This document shows positions 42,290-51,043 of a stretch of 64,000 nt of DNA, in pieces (the stretch's first letter is position 1; every line of letters begins with the position of its first letter). Below the pieces are notes generated by a model. It was not told the DNA's origin and ran no database searches. It was given only the letters and a program-made list of their open reading frames with translations. The stretch is from Nitrospirota bacterium (GTDB lineage: Bacteria > Nitrospirota > Nitrospiria > Nitrospirales > Nitrospiraceae), in the NCBI GenBank assembly GCA_030645475.1, contig JAUSMA010000016.1, positions 56,113 through 120,112 of the forward strand. The letters run 5' to 3'. The translations under genes and the position numbers were made by a program.

Positions 42290-43165
42290 ATGAGTTCTTT
42301 TCGTGTGCTGACGTTGAGTCTGCTGACGGTTGGGATGATGCTGGTTACTGGCTGTGCGGGGAAGTCCGGCGCAGTGCAGACCCAGGGGGCGAGCGACGCG
42401 AGGCCGGCCGTTGACCAGTCTTCGGTGCTGGTTCTTACGGCACAGCAAGATACGGCGCCGGACGAACTCCTCGATCCATTTGCCAGAGCCGACGAAGCAG
42501 CCGGCGAGGAGTACGATCCCTGGGAATCGTTCAACGGCAATATCTTCGAGTTCAACCGTCAGGTCGACCGATTTGTGCTCAAGCCGGCCGCGAAGGGGTA
42601 TAACTTTCTCTTGCCGGACTGGGTCCAGATCGGTATCAGTAACATCTATTATAATCTGCGTTTTCCGCCGCGCCTCTTGAACAATATGTTTCAGGGCAAG
42701 TTCAAGGGGGCCGGCATCGAAGTCGGACGGTTCTTGGTAAACAGCACGATCGGTGGGGCGGGGCTCATCGACGTGGCCAAAGACATGGGCTTAGAGACGC
42801 CTGAAGAAGATATGGGCCAAACACTCGGACATTACGGCGTGAAGCCGGGCCCCTATTTGGTGTTGCCGTTGTTGCCTCCCTTTACTGTCAGAGATTTCAC
42901 CGGCTACGTTGGCGACGTGTTTTTAAACCCGATCAACTGGCTGGTTGCCCCGCTCATCGAGGTCAAGAATGTTCCCTCGATCATCGCGCATAAGAATCGG
43001 ACGACGACCAGCGTGATCCAATTCGGCGCCCGCGTAGAAGAGATTGTGAATGAGCGCTCGCGAAATCTTGAAAAATACCAGGGAGTCGAGGAGGCGACGC
43101 TCGATCTCTATACGGCTGTCCGTAATGCCTATCTGCAGAAGCGGGCGAAGGCAGTCCGAGAATGA
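42290..43165 (+). CDS. mlaA: MlaA (VacJ)-family lipoprotein
   Basis: A 291-residue lipoprotein starting at ATG 42290 (MSSFRVLTLSL), with GAAGGAG upstream and the lipobox VTGCAGKSG. MlaA keeps lipid asymmetry in the outer membrane by removing surface phospholipids. The MlaA pattern is clear: DPWESFNGNIFEFNRQVDRFVLKPAAKGY, NLRFPPRLLNNMFQGKF, GRFLVNSTIGGAGLIDVAKDMGLE, EDMGQTLGHYGVKPGPYLVLPLLPPFTVRDF. The C-terminal tail has YNAYLQKR. No other mla genes lie nearby. Confidence 0.93.
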   Translation: MSSFRVLTLSLLTVGMMLVTGCAGKSGAVQTQGASDARPAVDQSSVLVLTAQQDTAPDELLDPFARADEAAGEEYDPWESFNGNIFEFNRQVDRFVLKPAAKGYNFLLPDWVQIGISNIYYNLRFPPRLLNNMFQGKFKGAGIEVGRFLVNSTIGGAGLIDVAKDMGLETPEEDMGQTLGHYGVKPGPYLVLPLLPPFTVRDFTGYVGDVFLNPINWLVAPLIEVKNVPSIIAHKNRTTTSVIQFGARVEEIVNERSRNLEKYQGVEEATLDLYTAVRNAYLQKRAKAVRE

Positions 43166-43171
43166 TGCTAC

Positions 43172-43260
43172 TGGCTAGGGGTGCGTGGCAAGAGGCTAGA
43201 GGGGGGAGTAAGATTTCCGGCCCATCGTTCCCCTTGCCACGCGCCTCTGGCCCCTTGCCT
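43172..43260. repeat. Inverted repeat after mlaA (GGCAAG/CTTGCC type)
   Basis: The left arm includes GCGTGGCAAGAGGCTAGAGG and the right arm CCCCTTGCCACGCGCCTCTGG, its approximate reverse complement, with a spacer of about 25 bases. It lies between the convergent mlaA and kbl genes. Same family as the elements at 10018, 44464 and 61792. Confidence 0.6.
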
Positions 43261-43263
43261 GTG

Positions 43264-44454
43264 TCATAAGATGACACCCAGTTCACGTCCAACTGTGGCA
43301 AAGGCAGCGCTGGCCCGTTCCAGTTGTTGTCTGGTATGGGCTGCCGACATCTGGACTCGAATCCGCGCTTGCCCTTCCGGCACAACCGGATAACTGAATC
43401 CCACGACATAGATCCCTTCTTCCAACAGCCGCTCTGCCATTCTGGTCGCGAGCGAGGCGTCGCCCAACATGACCGGGATGATGGGATGCTCGCCGGGAAT
43501 GAGCCGGAACCCGAAGGCGGTGAGTTGCGCACGGAAGAAGGCGGCGTTCTCGCGCAGCCTGGTTCGCAACTGGTCGCCTTGGGCTACCAGGATGACGGCC
43601 CGTCGAGCCGCTGCGGCGATGACCGGGGGAAGTGAATTCGAAAACAAGTAGGGTCGCGACCGCTGGCGCAACAGCTCGACGATTTCTTTTCGTCCGGATG
43701 TAAACCCGCCTGCTGCGCCGCCCAAGGTCTTGCCCAATGTGCTGGTGACGATCTCGATCCGGTCCGCCACGCCGAAATGGTCCGGCGTGCCGCGGCCATT
43801 GTGTCCGAGCACACCGGTTGCATGACTGTCGTCGACGATCACGGCTGCATCGTACCGTTCCGCCAGCTCGACGATCCGATCGAGTTTCGCGAGATCGCCA
43901 TCCATGGAGAAGACCCCGTCCGTCGCGATTAGGCGAAGGCTGCAGGCTGTCGCGTCATGCAGCTTGGTTTCCAGGTCCGCCATATCGGAATGCGCATAGC
44001 GAAGCTTGGTGGCCTTGCAGAGACGGATACCATCGATCAGGCTGGCATGGTTCAGGGCATCGCTGATGACGGCGTCTTGCTCGCCGAGCAGCACCTCGAA
44101 GAGTCCGCCGTTGGCATCGAAGCAGGAACTATAGAGGATGGTGTCCTCGGTACCCAGGAAGGTGCTGAGTGTCTGTTCGAGCTGTAGATGGAGATCCTGC
44201 GTGCCGCAGATGAACCGGACGGAGGCCATGCCGTAGCCATGTTCGTGCAGCCCTTCCATAGCGGCCTGTCTGATGTCAGGGTGGTTGGCGAGCCCCAGAT
44301 AGTTGTTGGCGCAGAGATTGAGGACCTCACCTTGCGCCACGCGAATCTCGGCCCCCTGCGGACTGAGGATCTGCCGCTCGGATTTGTAGAGGCCCGCCAC
44401 GCGGATGTCTGCGAGCCGGGCTGAGACTGATTTCTTGAGTGAGTGGTAGGCCAT
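43264..44454 (-). CDS. kbl: Glycine C-acetyltransferase (2-amino-3-ketobutyrate CoA ligase)
   Basis: A 396-residue PLP enzyme of the alpha-oxoamine synthase family. Residues [76 protein letters not shown] and the PLP-Lys segment [15 protein letters not shown] match Kbl. It cleaves 2-amino-3-ketobutyrate with CoA to glycine and acetyl-CoA. The neighbouring tdh makes its substrate, so the pair converts threonine to glycine. A repeat element of 85 bases lies between the two genes, so they may still share one transcript. Confidence 0.95.
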   Translation of the reverse strand: MAYHSLKKSVSARLADIRVAGLYKSERQILSPQGAEIRVAQGEVLNLCANNYLGLANHPDIRQAAMEGLHEHGYGMASVRFICGTQDLHLQLEQTLSTFLGTEDTILYSSCFDANGGLFEVLLGEQDAVISDALNHASLIDGIRLCKATKLRYAHSDMADLETKLHDATACSLRLIATDGVFSMDGDLAKLDRIVELAERYDAAVIVDDSHATGVLGHNGRGTPDHFGVADRIEIVTSTLGKTLGGAAGGFTSGRKEIVELLRQRSRPYLFSNSLPPVIAAAARRAVILVAQGDQLRTRLRENAAFFRAQLTAFGFRLIPGEHPIIPVMLGDASLATRMAERLLEEGIYVVGFSYPVVPEGQARIRVQMSAAHTRQQLERASAAFATVGRELGVIL

Positions 44455-44463
44455 AACATAGTT

Positions 44464-44540
44464 CAGGCGAGCGGCGTGGGGCGAGCGGCTAGAGGGTTCC
44501 CTCTCGAACCTCTTGCCCTTAGCCCCTGGCCTCTAGCCTT
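44464..44540. repeat. Inverted repeat between tdh and kbl
   Basis: The arm GGGCGAGCGGCTAGAGGG is followed by CCCTCTCGAACCTCTTGCCC and GGCCTCTAGCCT, forming an imperfect hairpin in the gap between the two threonine genes. Same word family (GGCTAGAGG, CTCTTGCCC) as at 43172 and 61792. Boundaries are approximate. Confidence 0.55.
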
Positions 44541-45575
44541 TCACGGAATCAGCACCACTTTCCCGCATTGTCCTGAGTTGATCAACTCGAACCCCTGCGC
44601 AAAGTCTTTCATGGGAAAAGTATGGGTAATGATCGGCTTGATATTCAGCCCAGCCTGGAAGAGTCCGGCCAAGCGGTACCAGGTCTTGAAGAGTCGGCGG
44701 CCTGTCACGCCGTACACACGGATGCCTTTGAAGATAATTTCGTTCGGCAGATCGAACGACACAGATCCGGTTGGAATGCCGAAGAGCGTCACACGTCCGC
44801 CGTTCTTCACGGCACTGAAGGCTTGATGTAATGCGATCGGGTTTCCGGACATTTCGAGGGAGGCATCGACCCCTTCCCCGGCGGTGATGTCACGAATGGC
44901 GGCGGCGATGCGATCGGCGGTTTCAGTTTTAGCGTTGAGCACATGATCGACACCGACCTGTTTGGCAAGGTCCAGGCGGTAGGCACTGACGTCCGATGCA
45001 ATGATGATGGCGGCACCGGCCGTTCGTGCGACAGCGGCTGCGAAGAGTCCGGTCGGACCACAGCCGGTGATCAGCACCGTCTGTCCCGTGAGATCTTCGA
45101 CTAAGGCGGCATCCACGGCGTTGCCGAGCGGTTCTTGCGCGCAGGCGAGTTCCGGTGGAATGGCGGGTGAAGTCTTCCAGAGCACGGCTTCAGGCAAGAC
45201 GATGTATTCTGCAAACGACCCATCGAGGTCGACTCCCAGGATGCGGTAGTTCTTGCATACATGCGCCTGTCCGGTACGACATTGGAAACAGTGACCACAT
45301 GTGAGGTGCGACTCGGCTGCAACATAGTCCCCTCTCTTGACCAAGGTGACCTCGGACCCGACTTCCACGACCTCGCCGCACATTTCATGACCGATAATCC
45401 GTGGCGGGTGGATGCGGCTATGGGCCCAAGGGTCCCAATTGTAAATATGGGCATCTGTTCCGCAGAGCGACGTGGCTTTAACGCGGATGACCGCATCGGT
45501 GTGGCCCGGCTGTGGATCGGGGCAGGTGCTGAGGGTCAATCCCGGTTGCGCCGATGTTTTGACAAGAGCCTGCAT
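44541..45575 (-). CDS. tdh: L-threonine 3-dehydrogenase
   Basis: A 344-residue zinc-dependent medium-chain dehydrogenase starting at ATG 45575 (MQALVKTSAQPG). Tdh motifs are CGTDAHIYNWDPWAHSRIHPPRIIGHEMCGEVVEVG (catalytic zinc), the structural-zinc CGHCFQCRTGQAHVCKNY, and the NAD fold with TGCGPTGLFAAAVARTAG. The Asp/Tyr residues that recognise threonine (HIYNWD) are present. It oxidises threonine to 2-amino-3-ketobutyrate, the substrate of Kbl, in the next gene on the same strand. Confidence 0.95.
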   Translation of the reverse strand: MQALVKTSAQPGLTLSTCPDPQPGHTDAVIRVKATSLCGTDAHIYNWDPWAHSRIHPPRIIGHEMCGEVVEVGSEVTLVKRGDYVAAESHLTCGHCFQCRTGQAHVCKNYRILGVDLDGSFAEYIVLPEAVLWKTSPAIPPELACAQEPLGNAVDAALVEDLTGQTVLITGCGPTGLFAAAVARTAGAAIIIASDVSAYRLDLAKQVGVDHVLNAKTETADRIAAAIRDITAGEGVDASLEMSGNPIALHQAFSAVKNGGRVTLFGIPTGSVSFDLPNEIIFKGIRVYGVTGRRLFKTWYRLAGLFQAGLNIKPIITHTFPMKDFAQGFELINSGQCGKVVLIP

Positions 45576-45657
45576 GGGTCTATTGTATACCAGCGATTGG
45601 ACCCCGCCTACCCCTACTGGGAACACCGAGTTGCACAGGTGCGGCGAGATCGGTAGG

Positions 45658-46662
45658 ATGCAGCCTATGAAGGCGCTGTACCACCGAAGCCTTGTGATCG
45701 TGGCGGGGATCTGTTGCGCCGCATGCTTGGCTCCCGGCTCTCCCTCACCCGCCTATTCCGCATCATCCCCACAGACAGCTCCCTCGCCGGGTCCCACGAA
45801 GCGTTGGGCGCAGTTCGAATTAAGCCAAGCAGAGTCGATGGGCGATCCGCAAACCGGCAAGCCCGTGACATTGACGATCGTGCTTGGGGGTGTCACCTCC
45901 GGGACGACTCCGGTAGTGGCGATCTGTGAATCGATGGCGTTTCAAGCTCAAACGGTCACGTTGGAGCCGGATGCAGAGTCGATGGGACTGAAGGGGACGG
46001 TGACGCTCGAGCCCATCCCGATGAGTCGGACCTCTGTGCCACCCAGGGCGGCGCGAGTCCAAGTGACCTTTGCTCGATCCCGCCAGGACAAACTCGAACG
46101 GCTGATGCGTCGGGTCGTGTATGTGACGATGGATCGGTCAGAACCGGTCGATGAGACGAGTGAGTTGCTCCCTGTCCGCTCCGAGGAATCACGGGGCGAT
46201 GATGTGGTTCTGGATGAAGTGCAAACTGCTGTGGAGCCGATCTCGACGAGTGTCTTAGCCGAGGAAGATTTGGTCCCGTTTGCTTCTCCCGGGGAGGGCA
46301 AGGCCTACTGGCAGCATGTCAGTCAGCTGATCAGCAAGAGTTGGGCTCGCCAGGTCCGCGGAATCCGGCATGCGGCGAGCAGCGAAACCGTGAAGGTCCG
46401 TTTCAAGATGTTTCCCAACGGCCGCGCTCAGTTGATTGAAATTGAGAAGGGTTCCGGCGCCCGTGAAATCGACGAAGCAGGAATTTATGCCGTGGTCCAT
46501 GCGCAACCGTTTCTGCCGTTTCCTAGTGAGCTGGGGGAGGCCGCGGTGGACGTGCATATCCGGATGCGAACCGGTAGCCGGGTACGGTCTCGCGATGTAC
46601 AGGCGGTGGGGAATCCGTCAGCCAGCAAACCTGATGTGTCCGGCCAGCCTTCGAAGAAGTAG
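45658..46662 (+). CDS. Secreted protein with a TonB-type C-terminal domain
   Basis: The 334-residue product starts at ATG 45658 (MQPMKALYHR; 45667 is possible) and has a signal peptide with a lipobox-like VAGICCAACLAPG. A disordered Pro/Ser region follows. A TonB/TolA-C-like domain lies at about 225-310: YWQHVSQLISKSWARQVRGIR, VKVRFKMFPNGRAQLIEIEKGSGAREIDEAGIYAVVHAQPFLPFPSEL. TonB-C domains transduce energy to outer-membrane receptors, but no transmembrane anchor and no ExbB/ExbD genes are near, so it may bind proteins in the periplasm. The frame is open upstream into the tdh promoter, which is not coding for it. Confidence 0.8.
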   Translation: MQPMKALYHRSLVIVAGICCAACLAPGSPSPAYSASSPQTAPSPGPTKRWAQFELSQAESMGDPQTGKPVTLTIVLGGVTSGTTPVVAICESMAFQAQTVTLEPDAESMGLKGTVTLEPIPMSRTSVPPRAARVQVTFARSRQDKLERLMRRVVYVTMDRSEPVDETSELLPVRSEESRGDDVVLDEVQTAVEPISTSVLAEEDLVPFASPGEGKAYWQHVSQLISKSWARQVRGIRHAASSETVKVRFKMFPNGRAQLIEIEKGSGAREIDEAGIYAVVHAQPFLPFPSELGEAAVDVHIRMRTGSRVRSRDVQAVGNPSASKPDVSGQPSKK

Positions 46663-46723
46663 CGGTTATTCCATTCAGGCCTTGTCGGTCATACCGATCG
46701 ATGTGATCCCAAAGGAGTGTCGT

Positions 46724-47335
46724 ATGTTGAAGCGAAGAATGCAGAGTTGGCGACTATGTGTCCTGTTCGGAGTGGTGGTCTGGTTTCCGTTGGAGAGTCA
46801 TGCAGAACCGGCTCGTTGGAATGTGGATCCTGAACATTCGTCGATCGAGTTTCGCGTCGCGCACATGCTGGTATCGAAGACGACGGGGCGGTTCATGGAC
46901 TATACCGGGTTTATCGACATGGATGCCGAAGCCGGCACGGTGAAGGCGATTGAGGCCACGATCAAGACCGGGTCGGTGAATACGAATCACGAAAAACGGG
47001 ATGCCCATTTGCGGAATACCGATTTTTTCGATGTGGAACATGCACCGACGATGACCTTCAAGATGAGGAGCTATAAAAAAACCGCAGAGGGTTATACGGC
47101 GGTGGGCGATCTCACGTTGCGGGGCGTGACCAAGGAAATTACCCTGGTGGGCCACTATAACGGGGCGGCGAAAGACCCTTGGGGCAATACCAGGGTCGGC
47201 TTCAATGCGGAGGGAAAGCTGAATCGTAAAGACTTCGGGATGGTCTGGAACAAGACGTTGGATAGCGGCGGGCTCGTGGTCGGCGATGAGGTTCAGATCA
47301 GGCTGGATATTGAATGTATCAAGGCGAAACCCTAG
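46724..47335 (+). CDS. YceI-family periplasmic protein
   Basis: A 203-residue secreted protein starting at ATG 46724 with an AAAGGAG ribosome-binding site 13 bases upstream. Signal peptide MLKRRMQSWRLCVLFGVVVWFPLESHA. The YceI lipocalin-like fold is shown by WNVDPEHSSIEFRVAHMLVSKTTGRFMDYTG, NHEKRDAHLRNTDFFDVEHAPTMTFKM, GDLTLRGVTKEITLVGHYNG and RKDFGMVWN. These bind isoprenoid or other lipophilic molecules. It is independent of its neighbours. The stop codon abuts palindromic repeat copy B. Confidence 0.93.
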   Translation: MLKRRMQSWRLCVLFGVVVWFPLESHAEPARWNVDPEHSSIEFRVAHMLVSKTTGRFMDYTGFIDMDAEAGTVKAIEATIKTGSVNTNHEKRDAHLRNTDFFDVEHAPTMTFKMRSYKKTAEGYTAVGDLTLRGVTKEITLVGHYNGAAKDPWGNTRVGFNAEGKLNRKDFGMVWNKTLDSGGLVVGDEVQIRLDIECIKAKP

Positions 47336-47525
47336 CAGGCTGTTGAAAAAGCCCGCCGGCTTCGTTCTCGCTTCGCTCAGAGGCTCAACGGGGACCCGGC
47401 CGCCTCACCACTCGGCGGCGCGCACAAACTTGGTGCTCCTTACTCGTCGCACCGTGCGCCCCGAGGGTACGCCTCGCTACTTCGCTTGCTGCGGCCTTGC
47501 CGGACGGTCATTTTGAACAGCCTGC
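47335..47525. repeat. Palindromic repeat element, copy B
   Basis: The ends are inverted copies: GCAGGCTGTTGAAAAAGCCC on the left and the reverse complement of GCAGGCTGTTCAAAATGACC on the right. It begins at the last base of the YceI stop codon and ends at 47525. Shared words with copy A (20380) include GGGTACGCCTC and TGCGGCCTTG. It is longer by about 67 bases, with a GC-rich insertion. No ORF of meaning lies inside. Confidence 0.7.
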
Positions 47526-47603
47526 AAGAGTGTTTCCCTGTTGTGCTATACGCGTGACCAATAATCGGCGCATCGAGTCTCATCTTCCTGAGAGCAATCA
47601 ATC

Positions 47604-48605
47604 ATGAAGGCGATGGTTCTGGCGCGCACGGCGGATGTGGAGACCGCTCCGCTGCGGCTGTGCGAGTGTCCGATACCACAGCCAGGTCCTGGGGAGGTCT
47701 TGGTTCGCCTCACCGTCTGCGGGATCTGCCGGACGGATCTGCACGTCATCGAAGGCGAGTTGGCCAATCCCACGCTTCCGCTCATTCCCGGCCACCAGGC
47801 CGTGGGGATCATCAGTCAGGTTGGCGTCGGCGTGAGTGAGCGGACGGTCGGCGAGCGAATCGGCATCGCCTGGCTGCAGCGCACGTGCGGCATTTGTGAA
47901 TTTTGCGCGAGCGGTCGCGAGAACCTGTGCGAGCGTGCCAGGTTTACCGGCTATCAGGTCGATGGCGGATATGCGGAGTATGCGCTCGTTCCGGCAGCCT
48001 TTGCTTATCCGATTCCACCGATCTTCAGCGATGAGGAAGCGGCTCCGCTTCTCTGTGCCGGGATCATCGGCTATCGCGCCTTGCGTTTGAGCGGCATCAA
48101 GCCGGGGCAACGGCTCGGTCTCTATGGGTTTGGCGCGTCCGCTCATATCGCCATCCAGATTGCCCGTCATTGGGGCTGTCAGGTCTATGTCAGCTCGTTG
48201 AAACCGGAACATCAACGTCTCGCACATGACTTGGGCGCCGTCTGGGTGGGCGGGGCGATCGACCGGCCGCCGGATAAACTCCACGGCTCGATTATCTTTG
48301 CGCCGGCCGGTGAATTAGTCCCGCCGGCTCTGCGTGCATTGGAACGCGGCGGCACGCTTACTCTCGCCGGTATTCACATGACGACGATTCCCTCGCTCGA
48401 CTACGATCGCGAGGTCTTTGGAGAGAGGGTCATTCGAAGTGTGACGGCTAATACGAGGCAGGACGGGCTCGATCTCCTGCGCGAAGCGGCTGCGATTCCG
48501 ATTAAACCCAAAACCCTATCATTCCCTCTCGCTGACGCCAATCGTGCGCTGCAAGAGTTGAAAGCCGGACGGTATTCAGGAGCCGGTGTACTCGTCCTCG
48601 CGTAA
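47604..48605 (+). CDS. Zinc-dependent alcohol dehydrogenase (AdhA-like)
   Basis: A 333-residue medium-chain dehydrogenase. The catalytic zinc ligands lie in CGICRTDLHVIEGEL and GHQAVG; the structural zinc loop is CGICEFCASGRENLC. The NAD(P) fold includes RLGLYGFGASAHIAIQIARHWG. FTGYQVDGGYAEYALVP is typical of the AdhA/quinone-independent class. It reduces aldehydes or oxidises alcohols; the exact substrate is not evident. It lies downstream of repeat copy B and is followed by the DUF4412-like gene on the same strand. Confidence 0.9.
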   Translation: MKAMVLARTADVETAPLRLCECPIPQPGPGEVLVRLTVCGICRTDLHVIEGELANPTLPLIPGHQAVGIISQVGVGVSERTVGERIGIAWLQRTCGICEFCASGRENLCERARFTGYQVDGGYAEYALVPAAFAYPIPPIFSDEEAAPLLCAGIIGYRALRLSGIKPGQRLGLYGFGASAHIAIQIARHWGCQVYVSSLKPEHQRLAHDLGAVWVGGAIDRPPDKLHGSIIFAPAGELVPPALRALERGGTLTLAGIHMTTIPSLDYDREVFGERVIRSVTANTRQDGLDLLREAAAIPIKPKTLSFPLADANRALQELKAGRYSGAGVLVLA

Positions 48606-48650
48606 CCACCAGAAGAAAGTGAGCATGGGCTTATGGTAGAGTTTTCCGCT

Positions 48651-49244
48651 ATGCGTCAGATCGGTCTCGCCATGTGTATTGCTTGCAGCCTGCTGCTCGT
48701 CGGCCTACCGGCCTGGGCGCTGGAGTTTACGGCCGATCAAGTCACGAAGATCGACGGTAAGTCGCACAAAGCGGTCATCTATTACCGCGACCAGATGTGG
48801 CGGATCGAGCACCATTCGATGGGACCGGTCAACGTGAGTATCGTGCGCAAGGATAAGCAGGTCGTGTGGTTGCTGCTTTCGAGGATGAAGCATTTCAAAA
48901 CGATGCCCTATAGTCATGAGCAGGATCTCAGGGTGAGCGAACGGCTGGAGGGGGAAGTGTCGCGGCAGGAGATCGGGACGGAAGTGCGCGAAGGCCACCC
49001 GACCGTTCTGTATGAAGTGACGACGAAGCAGGGGGAGCTGGTCGAGGTCTATTATCAGTGGGTCGCGACGGACATGCATTTCCCGATGAAGCTGGCGAAG
49101 AAAGACGGGAGTTGGATCGTGGAGTACCAGCATGTGAAGCTGCGCTCGGTCTCGGACTACCTCTTTAACCTGCCGCTCAATTTTCAGCCGTTGGAAGATT
49201 TTCAGAAACAGGCAGCCCCGGAGCCGATTGCGCCGGGTATGTAA
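48651..49244 (+). CDS. Secreted LolA-like/DUF4412-type protein
   Basis: A 197-residue secreted protein starting at ATG 48651 (MRQIGLAMCIACSLLLVG); the frame is open to 48633. After a signal peptide cut near WALEF, beta-strand stretches such as KIDGKSHKAVIYYRDQMWRIEHHSMGPVNVSIVRKDKQVVWLLLSRMKHFKTMPY match the DUF4412/LolA-like fold. Such proteins often handle lipoproteins or other lipophilic ligands in the periplasm. It lies upstream of the first SUMF1 gene with a 20-base gap and a good RBS (AAGGAGG) for that gene. Confidence 0.75.
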   Translation: MRQIGLAMCIACSLLLVGLPAWALEFTADQVTKIDGKSHKAVIYYRDQMWRIEHHSMGPVNVSIVRKDKQVVWLLLSRMKHFKTMPYSHEQDLRVSERLEGEVSRQEIGTEVREGHPTVLYEVTTKQGELVEVYYQWVATDMHFPMKLAKKDGSWIVEYQHVKLRSVSDYLFNLPLNFQPLEDFQKQAAPEPIAPGM

Positions 49245-49264
49245 CGCAGCAAGGAGGATGGATC

Positions 49265-50191
49265 GTGCGAGCATGTGGAATCATCGTTGGTGTTGTGATC
49301 TCAGGGTTGATTGGCGTGGGTGGGGCGGTGTATGCGTTGGATGTGTCCGACGTCGTCCGGGAATGGACTCCTGAAGGAAAGAAGCTTGCTGCCGAGCGGG
49401 CGAAGCTGCCGGCTCACGACGACATGGTCATGATTCCCGCGGGGCCTTTCCTGATGGGAAGCGATCGGAAGATCGATCGCAATGCGTACCCGGCGGAGTT
49501 TCCCCAGCGGAAAGTCTATCTGGATGCCTACGAGATCGATAAATTCGAAGTGACCACCGTACAATATCTGAAGTACACCCTCGCCAAAGGTTTTGCGCCG
49601 CTGATCGACTGGCAATATGACGGCGGTAACTTTCAGGACACCATGGTCAACCATCCGGTGATGCACGTATCGTGGGATGATGCCGCTGCCTACTGCGCGT
49701 GGGCTGGCAAGCGCCTCCCCACCGAGGCCGAGTGGGAGAAGGCGGCGCGTGGGGAAGATGGGCGGATTTATCCTTGGGGCAACCAGCCAGCGGGTCTGTC
49801 GCGTGCGAACTTCGGTCGGACCGGCTTGTCGGGCCCGGTGCGCGATCGCCCCGAGCGGCTACTGCTCTATCCGCCGATCATTTCTGTGGACAAGTACGAC
49901 AATGCGGTCGGTCCCTACGGCACGTTCCAGATGGCGGGTAATGTGGCCGAGTGGGTGGAAGATTGGTTCGACCCCAAGTACTACGCGACTGCGCCGGATA
50001 AGAATCCCAAGGGGCCAGAGAAGGGAACGCAGCGGAGCTTCCGTGGCGGCGGCTGGATCGATAGCACACCCAGCGTACGGACTACGCAACGCAACGGGAC
50101 CGACCCGAACACCAAGATGAACTGGATGGGTTTTCGCTGCGCAAGAGATGTACAAGGTGACGGGCAAGCGCAGGAGGCGAAGCCGAACTAG
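49265..50191 (+). CDS. SUMF1 (formylglycine-generating enzyme-like) secreted protein
   Basis: A 308-residue protein with a GTG start, a clear RBS (AAGGAGG) and an N-terminal signal segment. The SUMF1/FGE-sulfatase domain is shown by MVMIPAGPFLMGSD, YPAEFPQRKVYLDAYEIDKFEVT, HVSWDDAAAYCAWAGKRLPTEAEWEKAARG, YPWGNQ, MAGNVAEWVEDWF and MGFRCAR. The Cys pair that binds copper in true formylglycine enzymes is not apparent, so it is likely a non-catalytic or differently active member. It is paralogous to 51044-51889 on the other strand. Confidence 0.88.
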   Translation: MRACGIIVGVVISGLIGVGGAVYALDVSDVVREWTPEGKKLAAERAKLPAHDDMVMIPAGPFLMGSDRKIDRNAYPAEFPQRKVYLDAYEIDKFEVTTVQYLKYTLAKGFAPLIDWQYDGGNFQDTMVNHPVMHVSWDDAAAYCAWAGKRLPTEAEWEKAARGEDGRIYPWGNQPAGLSRANFGRTGLSGPVRDRPERLLLYPPIISVDKYDNAVGPYGTFQMAGNVAEWVEDWFDPKYYATAPDKNPKGPEKGTQRSFRGGGWIDSTPSVRTTQRNGTDPNTKMNWMGFRCARDVQGDGQAQEAKPN

Positions 50192-50192
50192 T

Positions 50193-51035
50193 CTACGCTG
50201 ATGGCTTCTGTTGAAGCAGCGAGCGAGTCTGCTCGCTGCATTCCTTGACCAGGATTCCCATCTTCGGGTGAGAGGGTTCGAAGTCGATGGGGAGATCGTA
50301 ATGGTGGAGGCGTTCGCTGGCGGTCGGACCGATGGATGCCACCACCATCTTTTTGCAGGCCTCTTTGAAATGCGCGGTGGTGCCTTCCTCTTCGAGTAAC
50401 TGCATGACATGATCGATCTGCGCGGCGTTGGTGATCAACATCACTTGAACGGTACCAGCGATGATCTCGCCCAGCACCTGTTTTAAGGGACCCCTGTCTT
50501 CCGGGAGCGCCCAACGGTAGACAGGTACGGGAAAGACGTCTGCGCCACGTTGTCTCAGGGCTTCCAAGAGTTCAGGATTGGACGTGCCATATTCTTGCAC
50601 GGCGACACGAAGGCCTTTGACGGGACGGTACTCGTCGAGTGTGGAGACCACCTCAATCCAGGTGTTCGGTTCCGGTACGGTAAGAGTCGGTGTGAGGCCA
50701 AGGGCCTTGAGGGCCCCGACGGGCTTGGGGCCACGAGCGACGATGGCCGTGTGCGTGAGCCCCGCGATGATCGAGGCCATGGGATGGCGCGATTGGAGAA
50801 TGTCGAAGAGGGTCGTGGTGCCGATGCCCGTCATCAGGATGAGGATATCGACCGATCCATCGACCAGTTTGGCGCCGAAGCGCAACGCCGCGGGGTTGTC
50901 CTGGATGGGGATTTCCTGGAGGGCTGGAACCACGCGAGCCTGCCCGCCATGATGCTCGATCAGCCGGGTCATCTCCCTGGCCATACGGCTTTCGAATGCT
51001 GTGACCGTCAGGCCAGAGAATCCCTGTCCGCTCAT
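50193..51035 (-). CDS. Uroporphyrinogen-III synthase (HemD)-family protein
   Basis: A 280-residue protein with the two-lobed HemD pattern: GLTVTAFESRMAREMTRLIEHHGGQARVVPALQEIPI, LTHTAIVARGPKPVGALKALGL, GLRVAVQEYGTSNPELLEALRQRGADVFPVPVYRW, VMLITNAAQIDHVMQLLEEEG and VASIGPTASERL. HemD closes the tetrapyrrole ring in haem and sirohaem synthesis. No other haem genes are near, and this protein lies between two SUMF1 genes, so a specialised paralog is possible. It ends 2 bases from the plus-strand SUMF1 stop. Confidence 0.82.
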   Translation of the reverse strand: MSGQGFSGLTVTAFESRMAREMTRLIEHHGGQARVVPALQEIPIQDNPAALRFGAKLVDGSVDILILMTGIGTTTLFDILQSRHPMASIIAGLTHTAIVARGPKPVGALKALGLTPTLTVPEPNTWIEVVSTLDEYRPVKGLRVAVQEYGTSNPELLEALRQRGADVFPVPVYRWALPEDRGPLKQVLGEIIAGTVQVMLITNAAQIDHVMQLLEEEGTTAHFKEACKKMVVASIGPTASERLHHYDLPIDFEPSHPKMGILVKECSEQTRSLLQQKPSA

Positions 51036-51043
51036 GACGATCT

